This document shows, one piece after another, positions 1 to 7,395 of a stretch of 64,000 nt of DNA. Below the pieces are notes generated by a model. The model was not told the origin of the DNA and ran no database searches. It worked only from the letters and a program-made list of their open reading frames with translations. This DNA comes from Caryophanales bacterium (GTDB lineage Bacteria; Bacillota; Bacilli; Exiguobacteriales; Exiguobacteriaceae). The stretch covers positions 1,429,952 to 1,493,951 of the forward strand of contig CABJAC010000001.1 of the NCBI GenBank assembly GCA_902363455.1. The letters run 5' to 3'. Position numbers and translations under genes: made by a program. Within the stretch, counting starts at the first letter, position 1. Every line of letters begins with the position of its first letter.

Positions 1-918
1 CAACTTCGCCCGTGGGATGTACGGATCTCTCCGTATTCGGACGTCCAAGAGACTGCAAGTACATCTGTTGAAAGTCTGCTGGAGACGGTCGGAACAATAT
101 TAAGAAATCTGGATCCATCTTTTCATAAAGTGTTGGAAGAACTTAAATCTCAAAAGCATTTAGATCTTGAAGGAAGAGCCCATAAAGCGGGTGGCGGTTT
201 TTGTGAATTCCTTCCGGAGTCTGAAACGTCCTTTCTTTTCATGAATCGAACACAAACATTTGATGATGTGGTCATTCTCATTCATGAACTGGGACATGCG
301 GTCCATCATGATTTAATGAAAGACGCGCCGGACAACTTTCAGCAGATCCCGATGGAAGTAGCGGAGTTCGCAGCGATGACATTCGAACTTCTTTCCATGG
401 AGTTTTGGCATCTGGCGATTGAAGATGCAGCACATGTCCGGAAGGCAAAACTCGAGCAATTCAGGCTGGTCATCGAGTTTTTACCTCAAACCATCATCGT
501 CGATCAGTTTCAGGAATGGTTGTATCGAAATCCAGCACATACCGTTGAAGAACGAAATGAACAGTTTGCCTCCTTGCGCGACCGGTTTGACTCCAACGCC
601 ATCGACTGGAGTACACTCTCGAGGTGGAAAGGGGAGGAGTGGCTGAGCATCATTCATTTGTTTGAGACACCTTTTTATTACATCGAATACGCGATGGCGC
701 AAATTGCGGCCTTACAGATGTACCGGAAATACAAAGCGCAACCGCAACAAACCATCGAAGCTTTTAAAACAGCGCTCCGCGCGACCCACACACATTCAGT
801 CAAAGAAGTCTACGCGTTGGCGGGCGTGTCGTTTGATGTCTCTGAACACGAGATGCAAGCACTCATTTGTTTTGTTCAAGAAGAAATCGACAAGCTGCAA
901 CATCTTAAAAACCATTAA
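1..918 (+). CDS. M3 family oligoendopeptidase, C-terminal part (5' end outside window)
   Basis: The reading frame is open from the first base, so the gene begins upstream; 305 codons are visible. The fragment begins with LRPWD, a motif typical of M3 (PepF/thimet-like) oligopeptidases. The zinc motif HELGH is at nt 283-297, and a following PMEVAEF segment supplies the third, glutamate ligand about 25 residues later. Such enzymes are cytoplasmic zinc peptidases that degrade short peptides. The apparent GTG start at 130 is internal and should not be used. A strong hairpin follows the stop. The family call is firm; the substrate is unknown. Confidence 0.9.
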   Translation, partial: QLRPWDVRISPYSDVQETASTSVESLLETVGTILRNLDPSFHKVLEELKSQKHLDLEGRAHKAGGGFCEFLPESETSFLFMNRTQTFDDVVILIHELGHAVHHDLMKDAPDNFQQIPMEVAEFAAMTFELLSMEFWHLAIEDAAHVRKAKLEQFRLVIEFLPQTIIVDQFQEWLYRNPAHTVEERNEQFASLRDRFDSNAIDWSTLSRWKGEEWLSIIHLFETPFYYIEYAMAQIAALQMYRKYKAQPQQTIEAFKTALRATHTHSVKEVYALAGVSFDVSEHEMQALICFVQEEIDKLQHLKNH

Positions 919-998
919 CTATTTTTAAATGCGGGTGTCCTGAAATATTTAATTTCCTGAGTACTAGTAAGCAGCTGTCTGACTCATGTGTGTTCAAA

Positions 999-1036
999 AA
1001 CACCCCCGCTTCCGTATCAGGAAGTGGGGGTTGTCT
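999..1036. terminator. bidirectional intrinsic terminator
   Basis: A GC-rich hairpin, CCCCCGCTTCC against GGAAGTGGGGG with a 6-nt loop, sits between two convergent genes. A-rich sequence lies on the left and T-rich sequence on the right, so it can serve both. Confidence 0.75.
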
Positions 1037-1038
1037 GC

Positions 1039-1941
1039 TTAAACTGCCATGAAGACATCTTCTAACGAGGTGACCTCGATTTTAACTTCGTAAATCTTAA
1101 CGTGCTGCTCGGTCAATCGTTCGATCAAGAGTGGAATGACTTCCTCCTCGTTCACTTCGATGACGCTGACTGCTTGATCGTGTTTAATGAACTGGACGTC
1201 AGTAATCCCACATTCCTGTAACATCATTACGTCCAGTGAGGGATTCGTGCGGAGGTGGACGTGGATCGTCTCTTTCGCTGCATGTTTTAGTTGTGCCACC
1301 GTACCGACTTTGGCAATTATCCCGTCCGTCATGATGGCGACGGTATCACAAATTTTTTCAATCTCCGTCAGATTATGTGATGTCAGGAAAATAGTCTTGC
1401 CCTGCTCTTTTAAAGTGATAATCAACTGTTGAATCAGGATGGCGGACTCCGGATCAAGACCAGATGTTGGTTCATCGAGGAAAATGAGTTCCGGATTGCC
1501 GAGCAAAGCTTGCGCAATACTGATTTTCTTTTTCATCCCGAAGGAAAACGACTTGATTTTTTGTTTTTCAACGTGAGGTAAGCCAACTTGTTCCAGCAAT
1601 TGACTTAACTCGGCTATACTTCTGGTATCTCCTTTTAAGGCGGCCATGTACTTTAAAAAGTCGAGTGCTTTCATATGTTGGTAAAGGTTTGACGTATCTG
1701 GCATGACGCCGATCTTTTGTTTGATCCTCTCCATCTGGTGATGAATTTCCCCTAAAATCGAGAAGGAGCCGCTCGTCGGTTGAGTGATGCCGGTCAAGAT
1801 ATGAATAAACGTTGACTTGCCGGCGCCGTTACGCCCCAGAAAACCAAAGATTTCCCCTTGTTTGACGTGAAGTTGAATCCCGTTCAACACGTCGTTGCCG
1901 GCATAACGTTTATGTAAATCCTTCACTTCAATTGCGAGCAT
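1039..1941 (-). CDS. ABC transporter ATP-binding protein
   Basis: A 300-residue nucleotide-binding subunit of an ABC-2 type exporter. Walker A GRNGAGKST is at residues 36-44. The signature loop is the divergent SFGMK at 133-137, common in this subfamily. Walker B LIFLDE is at 152-157 and the H-loop TSH near 185. An extra C-terminal domain of about 90 residues is typical of bacteriocin, antibiotic or Na+ exporter ATPases. It lies 2 bp after its permease gene, so the two are co-transcribed and should form one complex. The cargo cannot be told from sequence. Confidence 0.92.
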   Translation of the reverse strand: MLAIEVKDLHKRYAGNDVLNGIQLHVKQGEIFGFLGRNGAGKSTFIHILTGITQPTSGSFSILGEIHHQMERIKQKIGVMPDTSNLYQHMKALDFLKYMAALKGDTRSIAELSQLLEQVGLPHVEKQKIKSFSFGMKKKISIAQALLGNPELIFLDEPTSGLDPESAILIQQLIITLKEQGKTIFLTSHNLTEIEKICDTVAIMTDGIIAKVGTVAQLKHAAKETIHVHLRTNPSLDVMMLQECGITDVQFIKHDQAVSVIEVNEEEVIPLLIERLTEQHVKIYEVKIEVTSLEDVFMAV

Positions 1942-1943
1942 GA

Positions 1944-2627
1944 TTACAAATCCCTTCTGTTGAACATAAAATAAGATGCTGCGAGAAACAGGATGCCGAT
2001 GATGAACGGCATGACGAGATATCCGTTTGATTCCACGACATAATAGTACGGCAACAGATACTTAAAGGGCAGCAAGTACCAGTTGCTCGAAAAGGCAGCC
2101 CAAAACCCGAGAACCGGACAGAGAATCCCGAGTAAGATTCCGACGAACATCGTCATGCTGGGGCGTGAAATCCATGTCGATAAAAAGATATTTAAACAAG
2201 TGATGAAAAACAGGACGGTGCAGACCGTCAGATAATCGAGTAAAAACCACGACCGGGCATAGAGGGAAACAATCAAAAAACTGATCGAAATGGCACCGAT
2301 CCAAAACAAAAACGAGCCTAAAAACTTACCGAGGATGATATTAAAACGTGATGTTTTACTGACGAGCAGTCGAATGGTTTGATAGTCAATCTCACGGTTG
2401 ATGATGTCGTGCGAAACCGCAAAGACGAACAAGAAACCGAAGAAGAAAATCAAGAACTTGATGCTCGAGGTATAGGCAGCTTGACTGTCGAGATTGCCCA
2501 GTAATTCCGGATGGTTGGTCAAATAAGAGGCGGTCACGACCGACGTCAAGGTAAAGAACAGGACAATCGCGACAGACTTAAAGCTTTTAAACGTATGAAA
2601 AAACTCATTTTTTAAGATAGCAAGCAT
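1944..2627 (-). CDS. ABC-2 type transporter permease
   Basis: A 227-residue integral membrane protein with about six hydrophobic segments and a soluble loop after the first (residues about 37-55), the layout of ABC-2 permeases. It pairs with the ATPase immediately downstream. The start is an ATG with an AGGAG site 6 nt upstream. No other operon partner is evident except a 27-residue peptide gene just upstream. Confidence 0.88.
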   Translation of the reverse strand: MLAILKNEFFHTFKSFKSVAIVLFFTLTSVVTASYLTNHPELLGNLDSQAAYTSSIKFLIFFFGFLFVFAVSHDIINREIDYQTIRLLVSKTSRFNIILGKFLGSFLFWIGAISISFLIVSLYARSWFLLDYLTVCTVLFFITCLNIFLSTWISRPSMTMFVGILLGILCPVLGFWAAFSSNWYLLPFKYLLPYYYVVESNGYLVMPFIIGILFLAASYFMFNRRDL

Positions 2628-2677
2628 AAAAACTCCTGTGTATATGTATTTTTTCGATTCGACAAAGATATAACAGC

Positions 2678-2761
2678 TTACTTTTTTTGAACCTTTGTAA
2701 CAACTACACCCAGTCCGTATAACGTCAAGGCGGTCAAAATAACAACAAAGATGGTTTCCAT
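2678..2761 (-). CDS. 27-residue single-span membrane peptide
   Basis: A short ORF with a strong AAGGAG site 7 nt before ATG. It encodes a hydrophobic helix (IFVVILTALTLYGLGVVV) followed by a lysine-rich tail. It lies about 50 bp upstream of, and collinear with, the ABC exporter. It could be a small regulatory or accessory membrane peptide, or resemble the small holin-like or type I toxin peptides. I recognise no specific family. The ribosome binding site and clean TM-plus-Lys layout favour a real gene. Confidence 0.5.
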   Translation of the reverse strand: METIFVVILTALTLYGLGVVVTKVQKK

Positions 2762-2902
2762 GAATGTCACTCCTTCAGCTTTTATGATGTATAATATTCG
2801 GATTGAAGCTTCAATACCTCTACGATCAATGTGGATAAAAGTTCCATAATTTAAGTGGAAATGTTTTTTTGAGATAGAATGTGAGCTAGTCGGTCAGAGA
2901 TC

Positions 2903-2955
2903 AAAAAAATCCCCGGAAAAATGGACCGGAAACAAAAGTCCGTTTTTTCGGGGAT
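2903..2955 (-). terminator. intrinsic terminator
   Basis: On the minus strand a long hairpin closed by ATCCCCG/CGGGGAT is followed by seven T residues, immediately downstream of the 127-residue membrane protein gene. Confidence 0.75.
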
Positions 2956-2987
2956 GAAATGAGGATATGTTTATCCAAATGAAGCAG

Positions 2988-3371
2988 TTATGTATGTCTG
3001 GAGGAAATGACATTGCGTGTTCGGACAGCCATGACTGTACTGATCATGCTGATGAGTGTTCCCGCTACAGCAGTCAAGACAATCAACAGAGATCCGTTAG
3101 GTGTCATGAAACCCATTGGAATAAGGCCGATAAAGGATAAAACGATAATCGATTGATAGGCTGCATTGATGATTTTGACCACACCGTTCTCAAAAAAAGA
3201 TAAGAACAGAGGCGGCAAAAACAAGAGAACGACAATCGCAACCGATATACTGAGTGCTTTCGGTTGGTCAAAAGACACCACGCTTTCACCGACGGCATAT
3301 TGCGCAGCAACCAGTAAAGTGACGACAGCCAAAACCATGGACAGGACAACGAGCGATACTCTTTTTATCAT
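2988..3371 (-). CDS. 127-residue hypothetical membrane protein
   Basis: The start is set at the internal ATG (MIKRVSLVV...) because AGGAGG lies 8 nt upstream; the longer frame up to 3488 lacks a site and overlaps the neighbouring gene. The protein has four predicted membrane helices (about residues 5-25, 41-62, 68-88 and 94-115) with short loops. No family is recognised. It ends in its own terminator and lies downstream of a secreted-protein gene on the same strand. Confidence 0.7.
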   Translation of the reverse strand: MIKRVSLVVLSMVLAVVTLLVAAQYAVGESVVSFDQPKALSISVAIVVLLFLPPLFLSFFENGVVKIINAAYQSIIVLSFIGLIPMGFMTPNGSLLIVLTAVAGTLISMISTVMAVRTRNVISSRHT

Positions 3372-3450
3372 GGATAACCCTCCTTTGCCTCTTAGGCTAA
3401 CATACAAAATAATAAATGTAAAATAATGGTTAATGATAAGACGGATGATT

Positions 3451-4026
3451 TCAGCTGATTTCACCGGTCCGTCCGCAATGGAATTCAATCGTTGTTATAT
3501 GTCCTGTCACGATTCCGTCCATCGTATAGTAACCGCCGAGACTGATTTCATAGGTTTGATTGGCATCGATTCGCGATGCTGTATAACCTTTTTGAATCCA
3601 GGTCCCTTTGGTGCGGGATTCGGACGTAACGGAGACCGTATCCGAACAGAGTTGACGTTCGGCACTTTGACTGTAATCGGTCTTAATATCCGCTATGACG
3701 TTGATTTCACTTGACTGTTCCGGTTTGACCGCCTGTTTCTCGTCGGATGTCAAAGCGATCCTGAACGTACTCCGCTTTTTTGCGATTTTTCTGAACTCTT
3801 CGACCGGACGCCAGTCTTCATCCCGAAAGGCATAGATTGGGGCTAACTCTAGCTCACCGTCCGGATGACGTTGATTCACGGATTCAATCACGATTTCGTA
3901 TTGTTGATACAACTCATTTTTTTGCTCCGTCGTCGGTCCCTTTGTTTCAGCAATCGCGTCCGGTGATAACGAAACGAGCAGGGTAAGGGACAATAGAGCA
4001 GTAGATATTGTTTTTTTCATCGACAT
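3451..4026 (-). CDS. secreted hypothetical protein
   Basis: 191 residues. An N-terminal signal peptide (MKK, a hydrophobic LLSLTLLVSL core, then a DAIAE cleavage region near residue 26) implies export. The mature part is polar and rich in charged residues, contains two cysteines (near positions 127 and 184) and has no lipobox. AGGAG lies 7 nt before the ATG. It follows a GNAT gene by 16 bp, suggesting one transcript. No known domain is recognised. Confidence 0.7.
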   Translation of the reverse strand: MSMKKTISTALLSLTLLVSLSPDAIAETKGPTTEQKNELYQQYEIVIESVNQRHPDGELELAPIYAFRDEDWRPVEEFRKIAKKRSTFRIALTSDEKQAVKPEQSSEINVIADIKTDYSQSAERQLCSDTVSVTSESRTKGTWIQKGYTASRIDANQTYEISLGGYYTMDGIVTGHITTIEFHCGRTGEIS

Positions 4027-4042
4027 TTGTATTCTCCTTTTT

Positions 4043-4513
4043 TCATGCCATGATTTTTTGATACTGGATCAGCGTCGTCTTGTCGTTCAGCGGTTTCCGG
4101 ACACCGATTTCAACGTAGCCCATCTTTTCGTACAATAAACACGTCTTCGTCTCTTCAAGCAGACTGGACAGTTCCCATGTCACGGCCTGCGGATAACGGG
4201 CTTCCGCGAGCAGCATGGCTTGTTTGGCAAATCCGTTACCTTGTGCATCCGGTGCCAAAAACAACGGACTGATCCGGAAATGAACGTCTTCTTTCCAGCG
4301 AATACAGATCGCGCCGACGAGCTGTCCGTCCGCGATGATTTTAAAAAAACAGCCCGCCGGATGATGAATCCGCGCGTAGACCCGGTCAATCGTTTCATTG
4401 GCTGGATTCGTGTCGTAATCTTGGTATTTCTTAAGCAAGGGATTGAACGCAGCGACTTGCAGCTCGAATAACGCCAGCGCATCGATGTCGATTGCCGGTT
4501 CCAAATGAATCAT
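4043..4513 (-). CDS. GNAT family N-acetyltransferase
   Basis: 156 residues with GNAT features: a central strand ending in FLAPDAQGNGFAKQAML, which is the acetyl-CoA pyrophosphate loop (Q/RxxGxG/A form), and a C-terminal LLYEKMGYVEIGVRKPL segment typical of the last helix and strand. It presumably acetylates a small molecule or protein amine; the substrate is unknown. It is first in a two-gene unit with the secreted protein downstream. Paired 13-bp direct repeats lie in its promoter region. Confidence 0.85.
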   Translation of the reverse strand: MIHLEPAIDIDALALFELQVAAFNPLLKKYQDYDTNPANETIDRVYARIHHPAGCFFKIIADGQLVGAICIRWKEDVHFRISPLFLAPDAQGNGFAKQAMLLAEARYPQAVTWELSSLLEETKTCLLYEKMGYVEIGVRKPLNDKTTLIQYQKIMA

Positions 4514-4537
4514 CCTAATCCTCCTTATTTTAACGTA

Positions 4538-4580
4538 ATGGAATTATTTTACCATAAGATCATTCGTATGGAATTATTTT
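4538..4580. repeat. pair of 13-bp direct repeats upstream of the GNAT gene
   Basis: ATGGAATTATTTT occurs at 4538-4550 and again at 4568-4580, exactly 30 bp apart (about three helical turns), each followed by a C-rich step. The placement between two divergent genes suggests a regulator binding on one DNA face, but this is inference. Confidence 0.4.
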
Positions 4581-4675
4581 TCCTTTTTTATGGAGGACTT
4601 GTCCCTGCCTGAAAAAGACTATGGTATAGTAGATAAGTTAAAAAATACCATCTATTGATGTAAGGGGGAAGGAAC

Positions 4676-5113
4676 ATGACACGCCAAAAAAATATCGTCT
4701 ATAACGTCTTATTAAACGAGACACGGGATCAGGTCCTGATGGTCAAAAACATCGGACCATCGTATTCGTATTACACGTTGCCCGGGGGAACGGTCGAAGC
4801 GGGGGAGACGTTACCGGAAGCAGCAATCCGGGAAGCGAAAGAAGAAACCGGTTATGACGTTGCGGTCGGGGAACTGTTACACGTCAGCGAAGCCTTTTTC
4901 CCACAAGTCGATGAACATTGTCTGTTCTTCTTTTTCCAGTCCGAAATTCGCGGGGGCGAACTCGGCACGATTTTCCCGGATGAGATTGAGGAAATTTCGT
5001 GGGTGACGATTGCGGACGCCGTCCAGTTCATGAACTTGTCGAAAGAATATGAACAGATTTTGACGACGCAACAGACGGTACCGTACGTCTTTAACGGACA
5101 AATCACCCATTGA
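4676..5113 (+). CDS. Nudix hydrolase
   Basis: 145 residues with a complete Nudix box (GGTVEAGETLPEAAIREAKEETGYD, about residues 36-60; the essential REAKEETG is intact). The family cleaves nucleoside diphosphates linked to another moiety using Mg2+. ATG follows GGGGGAAGGA. The stop lies 14 bp before the next gene, so it is co-transcribed with the GNAT. Length fits the small MutT/YjhB-like members. The substrate is not predictable. Confidence 0.88.
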   Translation: MTRQKNIVYNVLLNETRDQVLMVKNIGPSYSYYTLPGGTVEAGETLPEAAIREAKEETGYDVAVGELLHVSEAFFPQVDEHCLFFFFQSEIRGGELGTIFPDEIEEISWVTIADAVQFMNLSKEYEQILTTQQTVPYVFNGQITH

Positions 5114-5127
5114 GTGGAGGGACACGC

Positions 5128-5592
5128 ATGCAGATTATCGAAACAACGAATCTCGATACACTGGCCCGGCTGAACCGCTATGTCCATGAGCCGCATGTCG
5201 CGCAACAGCCGGACTTTTTTAAACCGTACGACTTTGCGACGGTCCGGGCGTTTTTTGCGAAAATGGTCGGGAAGGATCAACATCAGTTTTTAATTGCGGA
5301 ACTGGACGGAGAAGCGATCGGGTACGTCTGGATCGAGTACCTCCGTCGTCCGGAAAGTGCCTTCAACTTTGCCAATACCAAAGTCCGTGTCCATCATCTC
5401 TGTATTGTCGATGACAAACAGCAGCAAGGGTTTGGCCGTCAGTTGCTGCTTGAAGTCGAGCGACGGGCACTCGCACAAGGTATACATAAGATTGATCTCG
5501 ATTACTGGATGAGCAACGACGGAGTCGATGTCTTTTACGAACGGCTCGGTTTTGAAAAGATGCGGCAAGTCGTCGCAAAATCGTTACGTTGA
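5128..5592 (+). CDS. GNAT family N-acetyltransferase
   Basis: 154 residues from the ATG preceded by GGAGGG; the frame also extends 6 codons upstream without a better site. GNAT motif A is VRVHHLCIVDDKQQQGFGRQLL, with the acetyl-CoA loop QQGFGR. The C-terminal DVFYERLGFEKMR is the conserved end of the fold. It follows the Nudix gene closely and precedes a 38-residue membrane peptide gene. The substrate is unknown. Confidence 0.87.
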   Translation: MQIIETTNLDTLARLNRYVHEPHVAQQPDFFKPYDFATVRAFFAKMVGKDQHQFLIAELDGEAIGYVWIEYLRRPESAFNFANTKVRVHHLCIVDDKQQQGFGRQLLLEVERRALAQGIHKIDLDYWMSNDGVDVFYERLGFEKMRQVVAKSLR

Positions 5593-5607
5593 AAGAAGGA
5601 ACCAAAA

Positions 5608-5724
5608 ATGGATTACACGGATTTGAATTTTATCTTCGGACTGTTGCATTTGTTTGTTCAGTTCATGGCCGTCCCGGCAGCTATCTACGCACTGTATTTG
5701 TTACGCAAAATTGCTAATAAATAA
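5608..5724 (+). CDS. 38-residue membrane peptide
   Basis: The ORF begins 16 bp after the GNAT stop, with GAAAGAAGGA upstream. It encodes an amphipathic N-terminus, a hydrophobic helix (LLHLFVQFMAVPAAIYALYLL) and a short basic tail. It may be the last gene of the Nudix-GNAT operon. No family is recognised. The IS3 element begins 28 bp after its stop. Confidence 0.5.
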   Translation: MDYTDLNFIFGLLHLFVQFMAVPAAIYALYLLRKIANK

Positions 5725-5775
5725 GCGGCACCTTAGACTGACCTAGCAATATGAGACACACATAAAACACCTTGA

Positions 5776-6561
5776 TTAGGCTGCCAGTACACCATATTTT
5801 TTCGGTGTCAGGTAGCCTAATTTTTCTTGAATTCGTTCTTCGTTATAGTAATTTAAGTAATTGATAACGCGTTCAGAGACCTCATGGTCTCTTAGTGAAT
5901 TAAATTTGACGTACTGAAACTCCTCGGACTTTAAATTAGAGTGGAACGATTCGATAACTGCGTTGTCCCAACAGTTTCCTCTACGAGACATGCTGCTTGT
6001 TAGATGATTCCTCTTAACGAATTCTTGAAAGGCGTATGACGTATAGACACTTCCTTGGTCCGAATGAAGGATGACCCCTTCGGGATAGTTTCGATTCTCA
6101 AGCGCTATCTTCAACGTATCGATCACAAGAGGCGTTTGTTGATGCTCGTATAACGTATAGGCAATGATTTCGTTATTGAATAGGTCCATGATAGTTGAAA
6201 GATATTTCGTCGTGCTGCCGTATTGGATATAGGTGATATCCGTCACCCACTTCTGATTCGGTTTACTTGCTGTGAAATCACGCTTGATAAGATCCGGTGC
6301 CGTTATGATGCGCTCACCTTGAGACTTCCATCTTCGTTTCGGCTTGATCCGACATTGGAGATGGTGTTTTTGCATGATTTTCTGTACGGTATTCCGATTG
6401 GCTTTCAACTGATAGATTTGCTGTAATAGTGCCTTTATTTTTCGATGTCCATTCCGATACTTCGTCTGTTTACTTAGTTCAATGATGGCTTTTTCTAGCA
6501 CCGAAGGTGCTTTCACAGATTCTTTAATCCAACGGTAATAGCTTGCTCTTGATACATTCAA
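5776..6561 (-). CDS. IS3-family transposase OrfB (DDE integrase domain)
   Basis: The 261-residue ORF covers an HTH_21-like N-terminal part and the rve integrase core. The DDE residues are visible in WVTDITYIQ (first D), LHSDQGSVYTS (second D) and the WDNAVIESFHSNLKSE glutamate. The C-terminal YYNEERIQEKLGYLTP is the standard end of the family. It is most likely made as an OrfAB fusion by -1 frameshifting at the A6G motif; the frame reads through the intervening 100 nt without stops. Confidence 0.92.
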   Translation of the reverse strand: MNVSRASYYRWIKESVKAPSVLEKAIIELSKQTKYRNGHRKIKALLQQIYQLKANRNTVQKIMQKHHLQCRIKPKRRWKSQGERIITAPDLIKRDFTASKPNQKWVTDITYIQYGSTTKYLSTIMDLFNNEIIAYTLYEHQQTPLVIDTLKIALENRNYPEGVILHSDQGSVYTSYAFQEFVKRNHLTSSMSRRGNCWDNAVIESFHSNLKSEEFQYVKFNSLRDHEVSERVINYLNYYNEERIQEKLGYLTPKKYGVLAA

Positions 6562-6614
6562 AGCACTAAGAATAGCGATGACTGTATACTTCCCCCGAAG
6601 AAACTCTACAATTT

Positions 6615-6938
6615 TTATGACTGCTTCTTTCTCAACTCTCTTTCGATCTCCATGTACTTTTTTAAGATCTCGTTTTCCATCTTCAGATGAGATATTTGTC
6701 GTTCTCTCTTGTCATCCTCACTCGCAGAATCTGGTCCATGTCCATAGGTATATTGTTTTCCAATCGGCTGATCGAATCGATAGAGTTCATTAGACCGATA
6801 CCATCTCATCCATGTTTCGACTTGCGATTTGTTTTTGATTCCGTACTTCTCCATGATCTCTCTCGTCGTTAGCTCACCACTGAGTTTTTCTTTGACTACC
6901 GCCCATTTCACTTCACTTGAATATACGTTTTTGCCCAT
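6615..6938 (-). CDS. IS3-family transposase OrfA (helix-turn-helix)
   Basis: 107 residues. An N-terminal HTH_8/Tnp_1 region (WAVVKEKLSGELTTREIMEKYGIKNKSQVETWMRWYR) is followed by a C-terminal heptad-rich segment (ISHLKMENEILKKYMEIERELRKK) that acts as the leucine-zipper multimerisation helix of IS3 OrfA proteins. The A6G slippage site lies within the final codons. Confidence 0.9.
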   Translation of the reverse strand: MGKNVYSSEVKWAVVKEKLSGELTTREIMEKYGIKNKSQVETWMRWYRSNELYRFDQPIGKQYTYGHGPDSASEDDKRERQISHLKMENEILKKYMEIERELRKKQS

Positions 6939-7012
6939 GCAAAAACACCTCCGATGTTAGTACTTTTTAAAAGTGTATCACTCCGAAGGTGTTTTATATT
7001 GTCTCAAAATTT

Positions 7013-7055
7013 TAGGTTAGCCCAGTGACGAGATATTCGTTGCTGCCTTTTTTTA
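7013..7055 (+). repeat. left copy of diverged flank repeat (probable old IS end)
   Basis: The segment AGGTTAGCC-(AG)TGACGAGATATTCGTTG-CTGCCTTTTT resembles 10605-10645 (AGGTCGCC-TGACAAGTTATCCGTTGTCTGCCTTCTTT). The right copy directly follows a decayed IS3 transposase tail, so both are probably remnants of IS 3' ends bracketing the AT-rich block. Confidence 0.4.
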
Positions 7056-7195
7056 ATTAAAAGCATAACGTATTATCTTAAAAATATACATGATATACCA
7101 AATTAAAAAGTTGATCGTCATTATTTTAAATGTTTTGAGCATATCCTTATATACAGCTATATTCATCATCAACTTCCTCGATCGAGTCAATATTC

Positions 7196-7226
7196 TTGCA
7201 TTAGAGTCGTGTCTAACCTTTACCCT
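7196..7226 (+). promoter_or_regulatory. possible MerR-type promoter upstream of the N-hydroxylase
   Basis: TTGCAT and TACCCT are separated by 19 bp. The spacer contains the dyad TTAGA-N6-TCTAA, and its left half matches 7 of 8 bases of the CTTAGAGT half-site seen at both downstream alcohol dehydrogenase promoters. The right half fits poorly and it lies about 170 bp from the start codon, so it is tentative. Confidence 0.3.
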
Positions 7227-7395
7227 TACCCACATAGAAAAAACTGTTAGGAGGTTTTAAACAAAATTATAGTTTCATCAAAACTAATGAATGCTCTTCT
7301 TCGATAAAAGTTTTAATTAATACTTCTTCACTACAATTTTATTATTCGAATGCGATCTTGTTGAGGTCAAAAATAAATCAAAGGTGGAATAAATT

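Larger units (their letters stand above)
5752..7006 (-). mobile_element. IS3-family insertion sequence (IS150-like), about 1255 bp
   Basis: The element is bounded by imperfect inverted repeats: TGAGACA followed by ..AAAACACCTT at 5752 and its complement ending at 7006. It carries orfA and orfB in the usual overlapping arrangement on the minus strand. An A6G slippery heptamer at complement 6663-6657 joins orfA to the orfB frame by a -1 shift, and the orfB frame is open from there. Both frames look intact, so it may be active. I see no clear 3-bp target duplication. Confidence 0.88.
7007..7395. other. AT-rich intergenic region upstream of the N-hydroxylase
   Basis: It begins with a 40-bp segment similar to one at 10605-10650 (see repeats) and becomes very AT-rich. 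A 60-codon minus-strand frame (7053-7235) has no ribosome binding site and is not called. A possible MerR-type promoter lies at 7196-7226, and AGGAGG at 7250-7255 is not followed by a usable ORF. Confidence 0.5.

Noticed and set aside
7053..7235. 60-codon minus-strand ORF
   Set aside because: No ribosome binding site, AT-rich low-complexity product, lies in an intergenic region of IS debris.
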